Source: Symsagittifera roscoffensis (Eukaryota > Xenacoelomorpha > Acoela > Convolutidae). From it: DNA of 64,000 nucleotides. The position numbers were made by a program, and so were the translations under genes. Of the stretch, positions 1-12,100 are shown one piece after another (positions within the stretch are counted from its first letter, which is position 1; each line of letters begins with the position of its first letter). Where the stretch lies: contig NC_087064.1 in the NCBI RefSeq assembly GCF_963678635.1, forward strand, positions 39,300,532 to 39,364,531, given 5' to 3'. Under the pieces are notes generated by a model. It was given only the letters and a program-made list of their open reading frames with translations. It was not told where the DNA came from and searched no databases.

Positions 1-12
1 TTGTTTTTACAG

Positions 13-150
13 CCTTTCTGCTCGTTTTGGAATCCTTAAAGGCTAAAGAAAATTTTGGATCTACGGTTGGCGATAAAGTGCGGATGTTGAACGAGTTGAC
101 ATCTAAACGTTCTTTCATTAAACTCAATGCTGAAAAGTTCAAAGCTCTGG
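13..150 (+). CDS. MAGT1: MAGT1 exon: end of signal peptide and start of lumenal domain
   Basis: The acceptor ACAG ends at 12. The exon opens with the last two bases of a split codon, then [15 protein letters not shown], which reads as the tail of a signal peptide and the mature N-terminus. The [18 protein letters not shown] stretch aligns with the family's conserved helix before the thioredoxin fold. The exon ends in phase 1 before GTGAGT at 151. The split codon joins to the next exon as Val, giving [12 protein letters not shown]. The family pattern supports both borders. Confidence 0.85.
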
Positions 151-3100
151 GTGAGTTGAGTTTTGTTTTAGAAATAGTTTGCATAACAATTGAGGTTCAA
201 CAAAAACTGCCTCAACAATAGGAACATCTGATAAAATTGTAAAACATGATATACCTCTCCTAACACGTTGACGTACTTTTTTTTCCTACGAATTATTAAA
301 ACCAGGGCAAATATTATCATTAAATGGCGTGGTTGTTAGATTCTTCAATTTTTTTTATGATTTATGCCCTAATTGCTTAGATTTTTTTATCTATCTATCT
401 ATTATTATACGCTTAAATGTGGACGTCACTATCTCGCAGAGTTTATCAACCTATATTTTTGCATGTTTAACGAAAAAGTTTGTCCACGTATGAGTTCAGT
501 GTTTACTTCACAGTGTTTAAAATAAGCAGCCCAATATTTGGATGCTGCACGGTTGCAAATTTGGCCTCCACTTATCAATGCCCAAATCATTTTAGTGTAC
601 GAGATCGTGTACGATTTTTGTTATTAAAAAAACAGAAAACTTATTACAAAATAATTTACGACACTTGAAATTCTCAACCCGGTAGATGGGTGCTGTCAAA
701 AGGATTGCAAATCTTGCCTCAAGATATGGCTGATGAAATCCTTCTAATTTCCGAGATATTTCTTCTTAGTTTATTTTTAACCCTTGCGCTAAGCAAGGGT
801 ATTACAATCGGGTACTAGAATTTTTTTCCCGTGAGCAACTTTGTCCACAGGGTCTTCACTTCTTCCAAAGGATTTTCACTTCTACAGGATCTTTCAAATT
901 TGAATAAAAGCCCGTTTCAGAGTATAATGATCTTGCTATAATGATTTCTTGTAATGATTTCTTAATTTTTTTTTCGGATTCGTGGTTTTCGTCCTAGTGT
1001 CTTTCGGTTCATTTTCCGTTTTCTTAAACGACATTTTTTCATCTGGTAGTTTTTTTGTTTGCTTTTTAAAGCATGGCGTTTGTTCCAATGTAAACAGTTT
1101 TTACTATAACTGAGTTTTACAAATTTTTCAATTTACTATGTCTGATTTTGAGTTTTTTTTATTATTCAAACAGTTTCAGTTTATGTTATATTGACTGTGT
1201 CAACTTATTTTGCGTTGTTTTAAGGGCTTAACATATCCGTTCGGGATTATGTTTTTCATGGGAGTATGGGTCGTAAACACTTAAATTTTCTGCATTTTTT
1301 TCTGACAAAAGTTTTGTTTTCGGCTCAACAGATTTTGATCTTAAGTTTCTCGCCTTTGTTGCCGCTCGGTAAATGCTTTCTACTTTTTATGGGCTGTTAA
1401 TGATCTTCATTCGATACAAATATGAATGTTTTGTTCCGGTAATTTTTCAACTTTTGTCTAGTTAATTTTTCAAGTGATTTTTTTTTTCAGTATTTTTCAG
1501 AATTTTTTTCTTGCTTGTTTTTTTTTTCATTCACTATTTGTACCGCAATTTGTGTTTTGCATCGCAAGTGTAGCGAAGCTCGGCTTCCTCTCTGTGTAAA
1601 AGTTTTTATTTTGAAAATTCAAAAGAACTGAATTTTCTAACCTTATAGATGGGTTTTGTAAGGGTACTCTCAGGAGTTCCAAAATTTAAGTCTGGCAACC
1701 AAAAGCGAATGCTCGTAATTTGTGAGACGTGACGTTTTTTATGTCTTTTTTTGAATTTGTTCAAAAAAAAATAAGATAAAAATATCATAAAATTTGAAGT
1801 TCCATCTCTATAGTGAGGCTCTGTCAGGGTACCGGCAGGAGTTGCCAAATTCGTCTCCAATTATGACTGCTCAAATCCTTGTAGTTTTTGAGATATGAAG
1901 TTTTTAACGATTTTTTTCAGAAAGTTTAATTTCAGGATATTTTCTGGGATTACGAATCTTGCCTCCAATTTTGATTGCTCAAATCTTGGTAGTTTTCGTG
2001 ATATGACGTTTTTATGGTTTTTCAAAAAGTTTATTTTTAGAAAACTTAAGTTTGAAGATTCTATAAATTTGAAATTCCTAACGCTATAGTTGGGTACTGT
2101 AAGAGTACGCCCAGGAGTTGCAAATCTTGCGTCCAAATGCGACTGCTCGATTTCTTTCAGTTTCTGAAAAGTGACGTTTTTTAATTAATTTTAAAACTTT
2201 TCAAATAACTTAGAAAATTTTTTTCTCAAAATAAAATGAAATAAAAAACTTGAAATTACTCAAAAACAAAATTTGAAATTACTAACACTGTAATTGGGTG
2301 CTGTCCGAGTATAATCAAAGGAGGAGCATTGCACGCTAGTTATGCTTAAATTGCTTAGGTAATATTATGATTTTTATGCTTTAAGTGCTGAAGTTTTTTG
2401 TGCAGTTTTTTGACGTTTTCTCATGTTTATATTATCAAGTGCTTCGATACATTTATATAACTATCCAAATTGCGCACAGACCGTTACTACACGGAAAGAC
2501 AGCTTTTAATTTTTTTCATTGATGTACTCTATAGAACGAACTAATCTGGAATTAATATTTATTGATTAAATAGGTTGGCTCCATTTAATTTCTTACAGTT
2601 CTGCTTTAAAAAGTGCAAGTGCTGATTTAAAAAGGTAATAAAACAGCTTTGATATGGCATTTTTTGTTTATATACTTCAAATAAATTTTCAATCAAATTT
2701 TACAACTCAGAATCGCGATAGGGCTTTGAAAAGGCTTTACAATTTGGAACAACCGACGCAACCGCTTCAAAGTGTTCCAAGCTGGAGTACCTCAGGGCTC
2801 ACCTCTGTCACCGCTGCTGTTAAACCTGTTCACCGCCTCCTTGCCTCCTTACATCAGGCAAATTGCCCCTGAGTCTAACCCAGAAGTCTACGCAGACTCC
2901 TTTCGCTCTTCTCGTCAGGTTCCACTCCAGAAGAAGCAGCAAGTCACATGCGACCAGCACTCCAAGCAGTTGACCAGTGGGCAGAAGACCACCTCCTGAA
3001 GGTCTGTGCTTCGAAGACTGAGGCGTTAGTGATCTCCTTAGATCCAAGGGAGACAGCAGGAAAAGCGAAGCCTCCCCTACGTCTGGCCGGCGACACTGAA

Positions 3101-6100
3101 GTACAGCTCCGACCTTCAACGCCAAGGTCCGAAATTCTCGGCATCAACTTCGACTCGCAGCTCCGGTTCACCGAACAGACCGTGACCGCCTGCAGCAAGC
3201 TGAAGTCAAGAACGAAGATCATCCAGGCCTTAGCAGGAACCGACTGGGGCATGCAAGGCTCAGTACTCAGACACCTCTTCAATGCGTATGCACGTCCCGG
3301 TGGCCTCTACGCGGCCGGGGTCTGGTACTCCTTTATCTACCAAACCAACAGAAACAAACTCGAATCATTGAACTACCAAGTGGCGAGAATAATCACGGGA
3401 GCACCCAAAGATTCGAATGCTGCAGCAACTTGCCGCGAAGCTCAGCTTCCACCGATCTTTCATTCTGCCGAAGAGGAATCAGCCAGGCTCTTTAACAAGA
3501 TCGAAAACCTGGACTCGAGCCACTACCTCGCTCACATGACAACAGACGCCCCCGACGAAGACTGAAAGCGCACGGACAGGAGACTTTCGCCCCTGCTTCA
3601 GAACAACAGCCAAGAACCGACTTAACGACATAAACGGCACAGATGTGAAAGAAGCGCTCAAAGGCGAAAGAGAACCGCGCTTCTTAGAACACTACCTGCT
3701 GAGAACAGACCCAGAGTCAATTCATAGAAGAGCTACTGGCGGAGAGTTCCTGGAGTCGGTCACAGGCAGAACGCGAACCGAAGAAACTACCTTACACCGA
3801 CTCCAACTGAACCGCCACCTACCACTGAATTCAAAAAAACATAGACAGGGAAACATCAAAGATCCCTCGGGTGAGCACTGCGGGACCGAGGACGAAGAAG
3901 ATACTGAGCATTTCCTCCTCTACTGCCCACGATGGGAGGTCGAAAGAAAGACCTATCTCGGCAAGCATCCATACTTGAAACTGCTGCAGACGGCCCCAGA
4001 GAACGTGCTGAAGTTCGTTCGAAAGACTGGGCTTTTCTAGCCCACTATTTCAAGATAGAGGGCCGTCACACAACAACAACCCTCCCTAAATAGACCAAGT
4101 TAAGATCCTCCAACCCAGCGTTCAATATACATTAAATTTGCTAAGTGCTGCGTGTCAAAATTCGCATTTCTGATTGGCTAAAAATTCTAGCTTACAACCA
4201 AGTTAACATCCTCCCCCCTCAACGTGTTTGGGGGGGGGGGGGTGTTGGATGTTACCTGGTCCTTTTTTGTTCACGGATATTCCAAAATTTTTTCACGGAT
4301 AGCCGAAGTCTTTTTCCCCTGATAACCGACAAAGATTTGATTTTCAACAAAATTAACTGCGACAGAGGATGTACACTGTTTGATGCCTGCTTCCCGTGTC
4401 CACCCCAAGACGTTTATTCGTTTCTGATGTTTTTTTTTACTGGATAGCTGAAAAATGTTGTTCCAGGTTAGCTGAATAAAATTTTGTGATAGCCGAATTT
4501 TTATTGCTATCTAATTGCATTAACGCAAAGCTATTACCCAATAAAAATATTTCTTGTCCATTGGGTTTGTTCTTAGCTTAGTTTGGAAAAAAGTTAGACA
4601 ATTCAATTGTTAGAATAAAAGTAATCCAAATTTTTAGTCATATTGTTGTGTTGCTTATTACTTATTAAGAAGGTTCTAGTTTTTTGTGCTATTCGGGAAT
4701 GCCGCTCTGTTATAGCATTGTTATGGAACACCAAACAAAAATGGAACACTACAATGAAATCCCAAAAACTAGATTCAGAGTGAGAAAAACGGGGACCGAT
4801 CGTTTAGCAGACCAATCTTTTAGAATAAAAAGTGAAAATTGAGTCTTCTAGCGAACCAACACAATAAACTGGTGCAAGATTGATCAAGCGTCCCCCATTA
4901 AGACCATCATCTCACAATTTATCAACAAAAAAATCGACTCAAAAAAGTCTATATGCGGGAAAGAAATTTAAATTCCAATGCCTTGTTTGAAGTTGGTGGA
5001 ATCCCTCATACGCGAAGGACCGAATGCGCGAGCGAAAATAAAAATCAGCCAATCAGATTTCATTTATCTTAAATTTGGAAAGAAAACGTGAAAATCTGAA
5101 AGAAAGTAAACATTTCCAGGGGTGGGTGTTCACAAGTACCAAAATTATAAATCAGGCTCGCGTTAGTACCAAAAATATTGAATTGGCTGAAGACTATTGG
5201 CCAATGATAAATCAGTCTCGCGTTACTACCGAAAATATTTAATTAGCCAAAGACTACTAAGCCGACTATTTTAAACTCTTGGCTTAAAGTTGCCCGTGAG
5301 CCTGCTACGCGCGGGTCGCCGCTTAGCGGCGATAACCGAATCTAATTTTCGTATAGAGTCCTACCCTCTGTTGGCAAGCTTGCAACACGTTGGCGCGACT
5401 GCCGTGGTCGCTATTCTGCTGTTTAGTTTTCTTCTGTTTGAACAGTAGAAAGTTAGCGTAATAATTCGTTTGCTCACAATTCGACCAATCAGAAATCGAG
5501 ATGAATAATTTTGGTACAAATGGACCGATTTTTCATTTTGGTACGAATGAATCTTGGTACAAATGGGACCTCACCATTTCCAGGGACGTAATATTGATAT
5601 TTGCCGAATATAAAAACGGCAGAAATATGCAAAATTTCAAAATTGTCTCTGACCGCGGCCTATTTGGAACATTTTTTATATTTCAAGGGTTTCAAATTAA
5701 ATTCAATTTAATTGAATGGCTATTGATTCTTTTTAAAAATTGACTCTAGGCTAATTTTGTTTTGGTCCTTCGCCCACAAGTTTTTCGTACATTCGGTCCT
5801 TCGCCCATGAGAATTGCCGCCTTGAAGTTAGCTTTCTGTTTTGCTAATTGTTCTGAGTCTGCTAAAGTATTGCCCTGCTAAAATATTCTGCAAAAATCCC
5901 TAACACCAAGAAAAACGACCAAATTAGTCGCCTAATGGCTCGCGACAATCGATTTGCTTCAGTCGCTCAGTTGCTTGCGTGCTGGAGGCTAGGAAGTTAG
6001 ACGAATAGCAAATTAGACGATCCAAAAAAAACGGAATTTAGTTAGTTGCGAAATTTCCTGAAAATTGTTTACTAAATTTTAATTGTTGTCCAACCGTAAA

Positions 6101-9100
6101 TCAGGTTATTGATGTCGCAGTTGTATATTTTTTGCATTGCAAAAATGTACTATACTTTTTCGATGAACGGTTTTGTAATGCATTAATAATAATAATTTCG
6201 ATCGGTTCTGTGCTAATATCCTTTTTTTGTTCTAAACTTTTCGACATAAACAGCACAGATGTGAAAGAAGCGCTCAAAGGCGAAAGAGAACCGCGCTTCT
6301 TAGAACACTACCTGCTGAGAACAGACCCAGAGTCAATTCATAGAAGAGCTACAGGCGGAGACTGCCTGGAGTCGGTTACAGGCAGAACGCGAACCGAAAA
6401 AACTACCTTACACCGACTCCAACTGAACCGCCACCTACCACTGAATTCAACAAAACATAGACATGGAAACACCGAAGATCCCTCGGGTGAGCACTGCGGG
6501 ACCGAGGACGAAGAAGATACTGAGCATTTCCTCCTCTACTGCCCACGATGGGAGGTCGAGAGAAAGACCTATCTCGGCAAGCATCCATACTTGAAACTGC
6601 TCCAGACGGCCCCAGAGAACGTGCTGAAGTTCGTTCGAAAGACTGGGCTTTTCTAGCCCCCTATTTCAAGATAGAGGGCCGTCACACACAACAACAACAA
6701 CCCTCCCTAAATAGACCAAGTTAAGATCCTCCACCCCAGCGTTCAATATACATTAAGTTGGCTAAGTGCTGCGTGTCAAAAGCGCGTTTCTGATTGGCTA
6801 AAAACTCCCGCTTACAACCAAGTTAACATCCTCCCCCCTCAACGTGTTTGGGGGGGGGGGGTGTTGGATGTTACCTGGTCCTTTTTTGTTCACGGATAGC
6901 CGAAAATTTTTTCACGGATAGCCGAAGTCTTTTTTCCCCATATAGCCGACAAAGATCTGATTTACAACAAAATTAACTGCGACAGAGGCTGTACACTGTT
7001 TGATGACTGCTTCCCGTGTCCACCCCAAGACGTTTATTCGTTTCTGCTGTTTTTTTACTGGATAGCTGAAAAATGTTGTTCCAGGATAGCTGAATAAAAT
7101 ATTGCGATAGCCGAATTTTTATTGCTATCTAATTGCATTAACGCAAAGCTTTTACCCAATAAAAATACTTCTGGTCCATTGGGTTTGTTCTTAGCTTAGT
7201 TTGGAAAAAAGTTAGACAATTTAATTGTTAGAATAAAAGTAATCCAAATTTTTAGTCATATTGTTGTGTTGCTTATTACTTATTAAGAAGGTTCTAGTTT
7301 TTTGTGCTATTCGGGAATGCCGCTCTGCTATAGCATTGTTATGGAACACCAAACAAAATTGGAACACCACAATGAAATCCCAAAAACTAGATTCAGAGTG
7401 AGAAAAACGGGAACCGATCGTTTAGCAGACCAATCTTTTAGAATAAAAAGTGAAAATTGAGTCTTCTAGCAAACCAACATAATAAACTGGTGCAAGATTG
7501 ATCAAGCGTCCCCCATTAGGACCATCATCTCAAGATTTATCAACAAAAAAATCGACTCAAAAAAGTATATATGCGAGAAAAAAATTTAAATTCCAATGCC
7601 TTGTTTGAAGTTGGTGGAATCCCTCATATGCGAAGGACCGAATGCGCGAGCGAAAATAAAAATCAGCCAATCAGATTTCTTTTATCTTAAACTTGGAAAG
7701 AAAACGTGAAAATCTGAAAGAAAGTAAACATTTCCAGGGGTGGGTGTTCACAAGTACCAAAATTATAAATCAGTCTCGCGTTAGTACCAAAAATATGAAT
7801 TGGCTGAAGACTATTGGCCAATGATAAATCAGTCTCGCGTTACTACCGAAAATATTTAATTAGCCAAAGACTACTAAGCCGACTATTTTAAACTCTTGGC
7901 TTAAGGTTGCCCGTGAGCACGCTACGCGCGGGTCGCCGCTTAGCGGCGATAACCGAATCTAATTTTCATATAGAGTCCTACCCTCTGTTGGCAAGCTTGC
8001 AACACGTTAGCGCGACTGCGGTGGTCGCCATTCTGCTGTTTAGTTTTCTTCTGTTTGAACAGTAGAAAGTTAACGTAATAATTCGTTTGCTCACAATTCG
8101 ACCAATCAGAAATCGAGATGCATAATTTTGGTACAAATGGACCGATTTTTCATTTTGGTACGAATGAATCTTGGTACAAATGGGACCTCACCATTTCCAG
8201 GGACGTAATATTGATATTTGCCGAATATAAAAACGGCAGAAATATGCAAAATTTTAAAATTGTCACTGACCGCGGCCTATTTGGAACAAATTTTATTTTT
8301 CAAGGGTTTCAAATTAAATTCATTTTAATTGAATGGCAATTGATTCTTTTTAAAAATTGACTTTAGGCTAATTTTGTTTCGGTCCTTCGCCCACAAGTTT
8401 TTCGTACATTCGGTCCTTCGCCCATGAGAATTGCCGCCTTGAAGTTAGCTTTCTGACTTGCTAATTGTTCTGAGTCTGCTAAAATATTGGCATGCTAAAA
8501 TATTCTGCAAAAATCCCTAACACCAAGAAAAACGACCAAATTAGTCGCCTAATGGCTCGCCACAATCGATTTGCTTCAGTCGCTCAGTTGCTTGCGTGCT
8601 GGAGGCTAGGAAGTTAGACGAAAAGCAAATTAGACGATCCAAAAAAAACTGAATTTAGTTAGTTGCGAAATTTCCTGAAAATTGTTTACTAAAATTTAAT
8701 TGTTGTCCAACCGCAAATCAGGTTATTGATGTCGCAGTTGTATATTTTCTGCATTGCAAAAATGTACTATACTTTTTCGATGAACGGTTTTATAATGCAT
8801 TAATAATAATAATTTCGATCGGTTCTGTGCTAATATCCTCTTTTTGTTCTAAGCGAAAAATTTTGTTAGCCAAGTTGTTATCGTCCAAATTCACAAAGAG
8901 TTATCAGCGAAATTCAGTTATTTTACGCTACTCTAATTTGATTGACGTCTAAATTCTTAGGGCCCTTGCGTGCTGTATACTCATAATTTACTCGCTCGTG
9001 TTTGATAACAACTTTAAATGTGTTTTGCTTACGCGGGAGGGAGGAGGCAGCTCAATTGATCCAATGATGCCTTGAAAAATCCTCGTAAATCTGTCGAATC

Positions 9101-12100
9101 GGCGAATTTGTTTTTTTTTGTAGTTCGATCGTCACCTCGGAATTATAGTATGGTTGTCATGTTCACTGCTATGGCCCCTGGAAGAGGCTGTCAGATCTGT
9201 CGGGAAGTCATGGATGAGTACCAGATTGTTGCCAATTCGTGGAGGTTCTCCAATGCATACAGCAATTCGGAACTGTTCTTCGCCTCCGTAGATTTTGACG
9301 AAGGATCAGAGGTAAATATTGTCTCTACTCTCATTTCCAACTGGCGTTATACTGCAAAATGTGATATATTTCGCGTCTAGTAACATATTAGACATACCAA
9401 TTGAAAAGCACATTAGTTTACGGAAAAAAGTCGCAGGTGAACCATCATGTTAAGTTTGTTAAGTTTGACCTCAGGTAATTGATACATTTCCCCATTCCAC
9501 ACGGAGCTGAATTATTCCATCAATCCCTTCGAATTTGGGATCAAAAACTGTTTCTGTAGAATTTAGGGATCTCTTTAAGAATATCCCCTCTCGGGTACCT
9601 AGTGACGAATATCCCCCCTATAAAGAAATAAATCAACAGGTAAGCATATCAGAATTTTATACCTAGTTACGAATATCCGCCCGATTTGCAAATGGGGCGG
9701 ATGAGATCCAAATTTTGTTTGCTCTTTAAAATTGAAGGATAAAAAAGGAAATTGTTATTGTTCCTTTGTACCTCTTTATCGTTAAGCATCGGATAAGTTT
9801 AACTAAAATAATTTGAAGCATAAGAATTTGGATGCTGTTTATAGCTCTCTCTTGCATTTCTTCCGCTGTTGTTAAGGTTTTCCAGCTGATGAATTTGAAC
9901 TCTGCGCCAGTCATCATCCATTTCCCCCCAAAAGGAAAGCGGAAGGGCGATGACACGTTTGAAATTCAGAAGTACGGTTTCAGTGCGGAGGCCATATCCA
10001 AATGGGCCATGGAGCGCACTGGTATCGCCATCCGCATCTTCAGACCCCCCAACTACTCGGGCACCATTGCAATGAGTCTGCTTTTCATCATAGTGGCCGG
10101 AATTCTGTTCATGAAGAGAAATAACTTAGAGTTCATCTACAATAGCACTGTAAGCCATCAGTCAAGTATTATGAGTACGCTCAACGAAGAGGCAGAACAA
10201 GTAAATGCCAAAAATGAGTTTAAAAAGCGTGGTTCTGCATTGTTCGTGCACTACATTAAAAAGCGTATATACATGAGGTTGAACTTGAAACTATCATTTG
10301 TTTAGGAGTAATGAACGTGGTGAAAACTCTTATATGCGTCTTGGTGATTTTTTTTTTCAGGATAAGTCTTAAAATGAGCATAGAAGTCTCTAATAACTAC
10401 AGATGTGCATTCATACATATTGATGCATTTATGAATGCAATTAGGTATATATGCCTTTTTTGAGTTCACTTGAAATTCATCTGCTGACAGTGACGTAAAT
10501 GACGCGAAACACGTGAACGATTTCAATTTTTGAAAGTGGAATTTAAGTTTTTCTTTTCCAATTTTCGATTGGCTGTGTTTGTAGTTGAACTGTTTTCTGA
10601 GACGATCGATCGCAATTTGGACTGCTCTTTTCTGCTGTATTTTTGTACATTTTAGAGAGTTAGATCAATTAAGTTCGGACAGTTTCCAGTATTGAATCTA
10701 ATTGTTCGAGTATAAAAGAACGGAGTGATTGTGACTTATGTAGGTCGTGATGATTTTTTGGTAGTTTTTTAGATTTTCATTTGAATTTCTTGTGGTTTTA
10801 TTTTTATTTTCTTCAAATTTTAGTTCATTTCCTTTTTTATAGTATTTGCCAAATCGTTGGCAATATCCTTTCGGTCAGCCAAAATTGAACGATGGTAAAA
10901 CTGCTCATTGTGACGTCGCAGAACATTTTTTATTCTTTTCAGAATGTAAATTTTAGGTGAAAAATCCAGAAGAGTATGTTTTTGCTCTTTCACACATGTT
11001 CTTTCACGACAAGGCATGAATGAAAAATGAAATATTAGAACGCATGAATGAAAAAAGAAATCATTTGCATAGTTTTGCGCACTTTTCCGGGCTCTTTCAC
11101 AATTTTCCGGCATCTTTCCCTCAGAAAGAGCAAAAACATACTCTTCAACAGTTAGAACATAGTTGAAGGTGGCCTCGGGCAAAATAGCAGCCATCGCGCA
11201 CTTCGTGCCCTCAGGCCGGGCCCTTTTTCCCTCGGGCATCTTTCAACTATGTTCTAACCACTACAAAGCACTCGTTTTGGTCGACTAGGAAGTTCATTTC
11301 ACTGATATTGTCATTTCGCTATAAATTAGCCGGACACAACGAACAACATTTGAAAACTCAGGCGCTTTTTTCTCAAATTGGGTTTTGACTAGATAAAAAT
11401 TGAAGAAAACAAAAAATGCTTAAGAATTATATCAGATTTACTATGGTGCCTTTTTTCTGCAAAATTCTAGCCAATCTTTTACCCCAAAAATGGGCCATTT
11501 TGTTCGTTTGAATTACTCAAGAATTGCGCTGAAACTACCGAGGTAATTGATGAGAAAGTTATACCAAAAGAAGCCTATCACACTGTCCAACAAAGGGTTA
11601 AACTACTGGAAGAAATAAACTTTCGATAATAACTATTAGAGAAGTATAATTCTGGTTGGTTGCCAAAAAGGTTGTTTTACTGTGAAAAAATCATAATCTT
11701 AACTTAGAAATAAATTTCAAACGTTTAACGGAAGTTTTTGGAAGTTTAACCCTTCTAAAACTTTGTTAGACTGTGTGAGAGGCCTTTTTTGTTATATTTT
11801 TCTCACCCATTGACTCGGTAGTTTCAGCGTAAATCTTGAACTGACCCATTTTTGGGGTAAAGTTTTGCTTGAGAATATTTGAGAAAAAATTGCACCATAT
11901 TACTTCTGGTTAAATTCTAAGTAATTTTTGTTCTTTTCACGCTTTGTCGTCTGAACCCAATTTGAGAAAAATGCGTTTGAAAATTCAAGTTTTATACGGA
12001 TAATTTAAATCAGCACTAAGAGGCAGGCAAACTCAGCTATCGAACAGCCAAAACGTAAAGGTCCAGAAAAAATGTGAATGACTTCTAGTTTCAAAACTTG

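Larger units (their letters stand above)
151..9123 (+). other. MAGT1 intron, about 9 kb, repeat-filled
   Basis: Donor GTGAGT at 151, acceptor TTGTAG ending at 9123. No host exon is visible inside. Contents, left to right: degenerate tandem repeat units (about 660-2340), a hairpin-ended repeat copy (778-1600) among them, a 5'-truncated LINE (2745-4040), and a 2616-bp tandem duplication (3626-8852). The last 270 bases (8853-9123) are plain AT-rich sequence. Confidence 0.85.

Noticed and set aside
1606-2136. Overlapping frames on both strands (84, 91 and 64 codons)
   Set aside because: They coincide with degenerate tandem repeat units and repeat the same short phrase (TPxxTLTxPxY); low-complexity translation of a repeat.
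2820-3282. Minus-strand frames of 101 and 112 codons
   Set aside because: Antisense to the LINE reverse transcriptase region on the plus strand.
4229-4240. G-run as a G-quadruplex regulator
   Set aside because: A single uninterrupted run, repeated only by the tandem duplication; simple slippage explains it.
5501-8360. 80-codon plus-strand frame present in both tandem copies (5501-5743, 8118-8360)
   Set aside because: Identical length in both copies only because the duplication is young; it is a translation of short GGTACAAATGG-type repeats with no family features.
10820-11239. 139-codon minus-strand frame in a MAGT1 intron
   Set aside because: It runs through two perfect inverted repeats; the frame is a by-product of the palindromic sequence.
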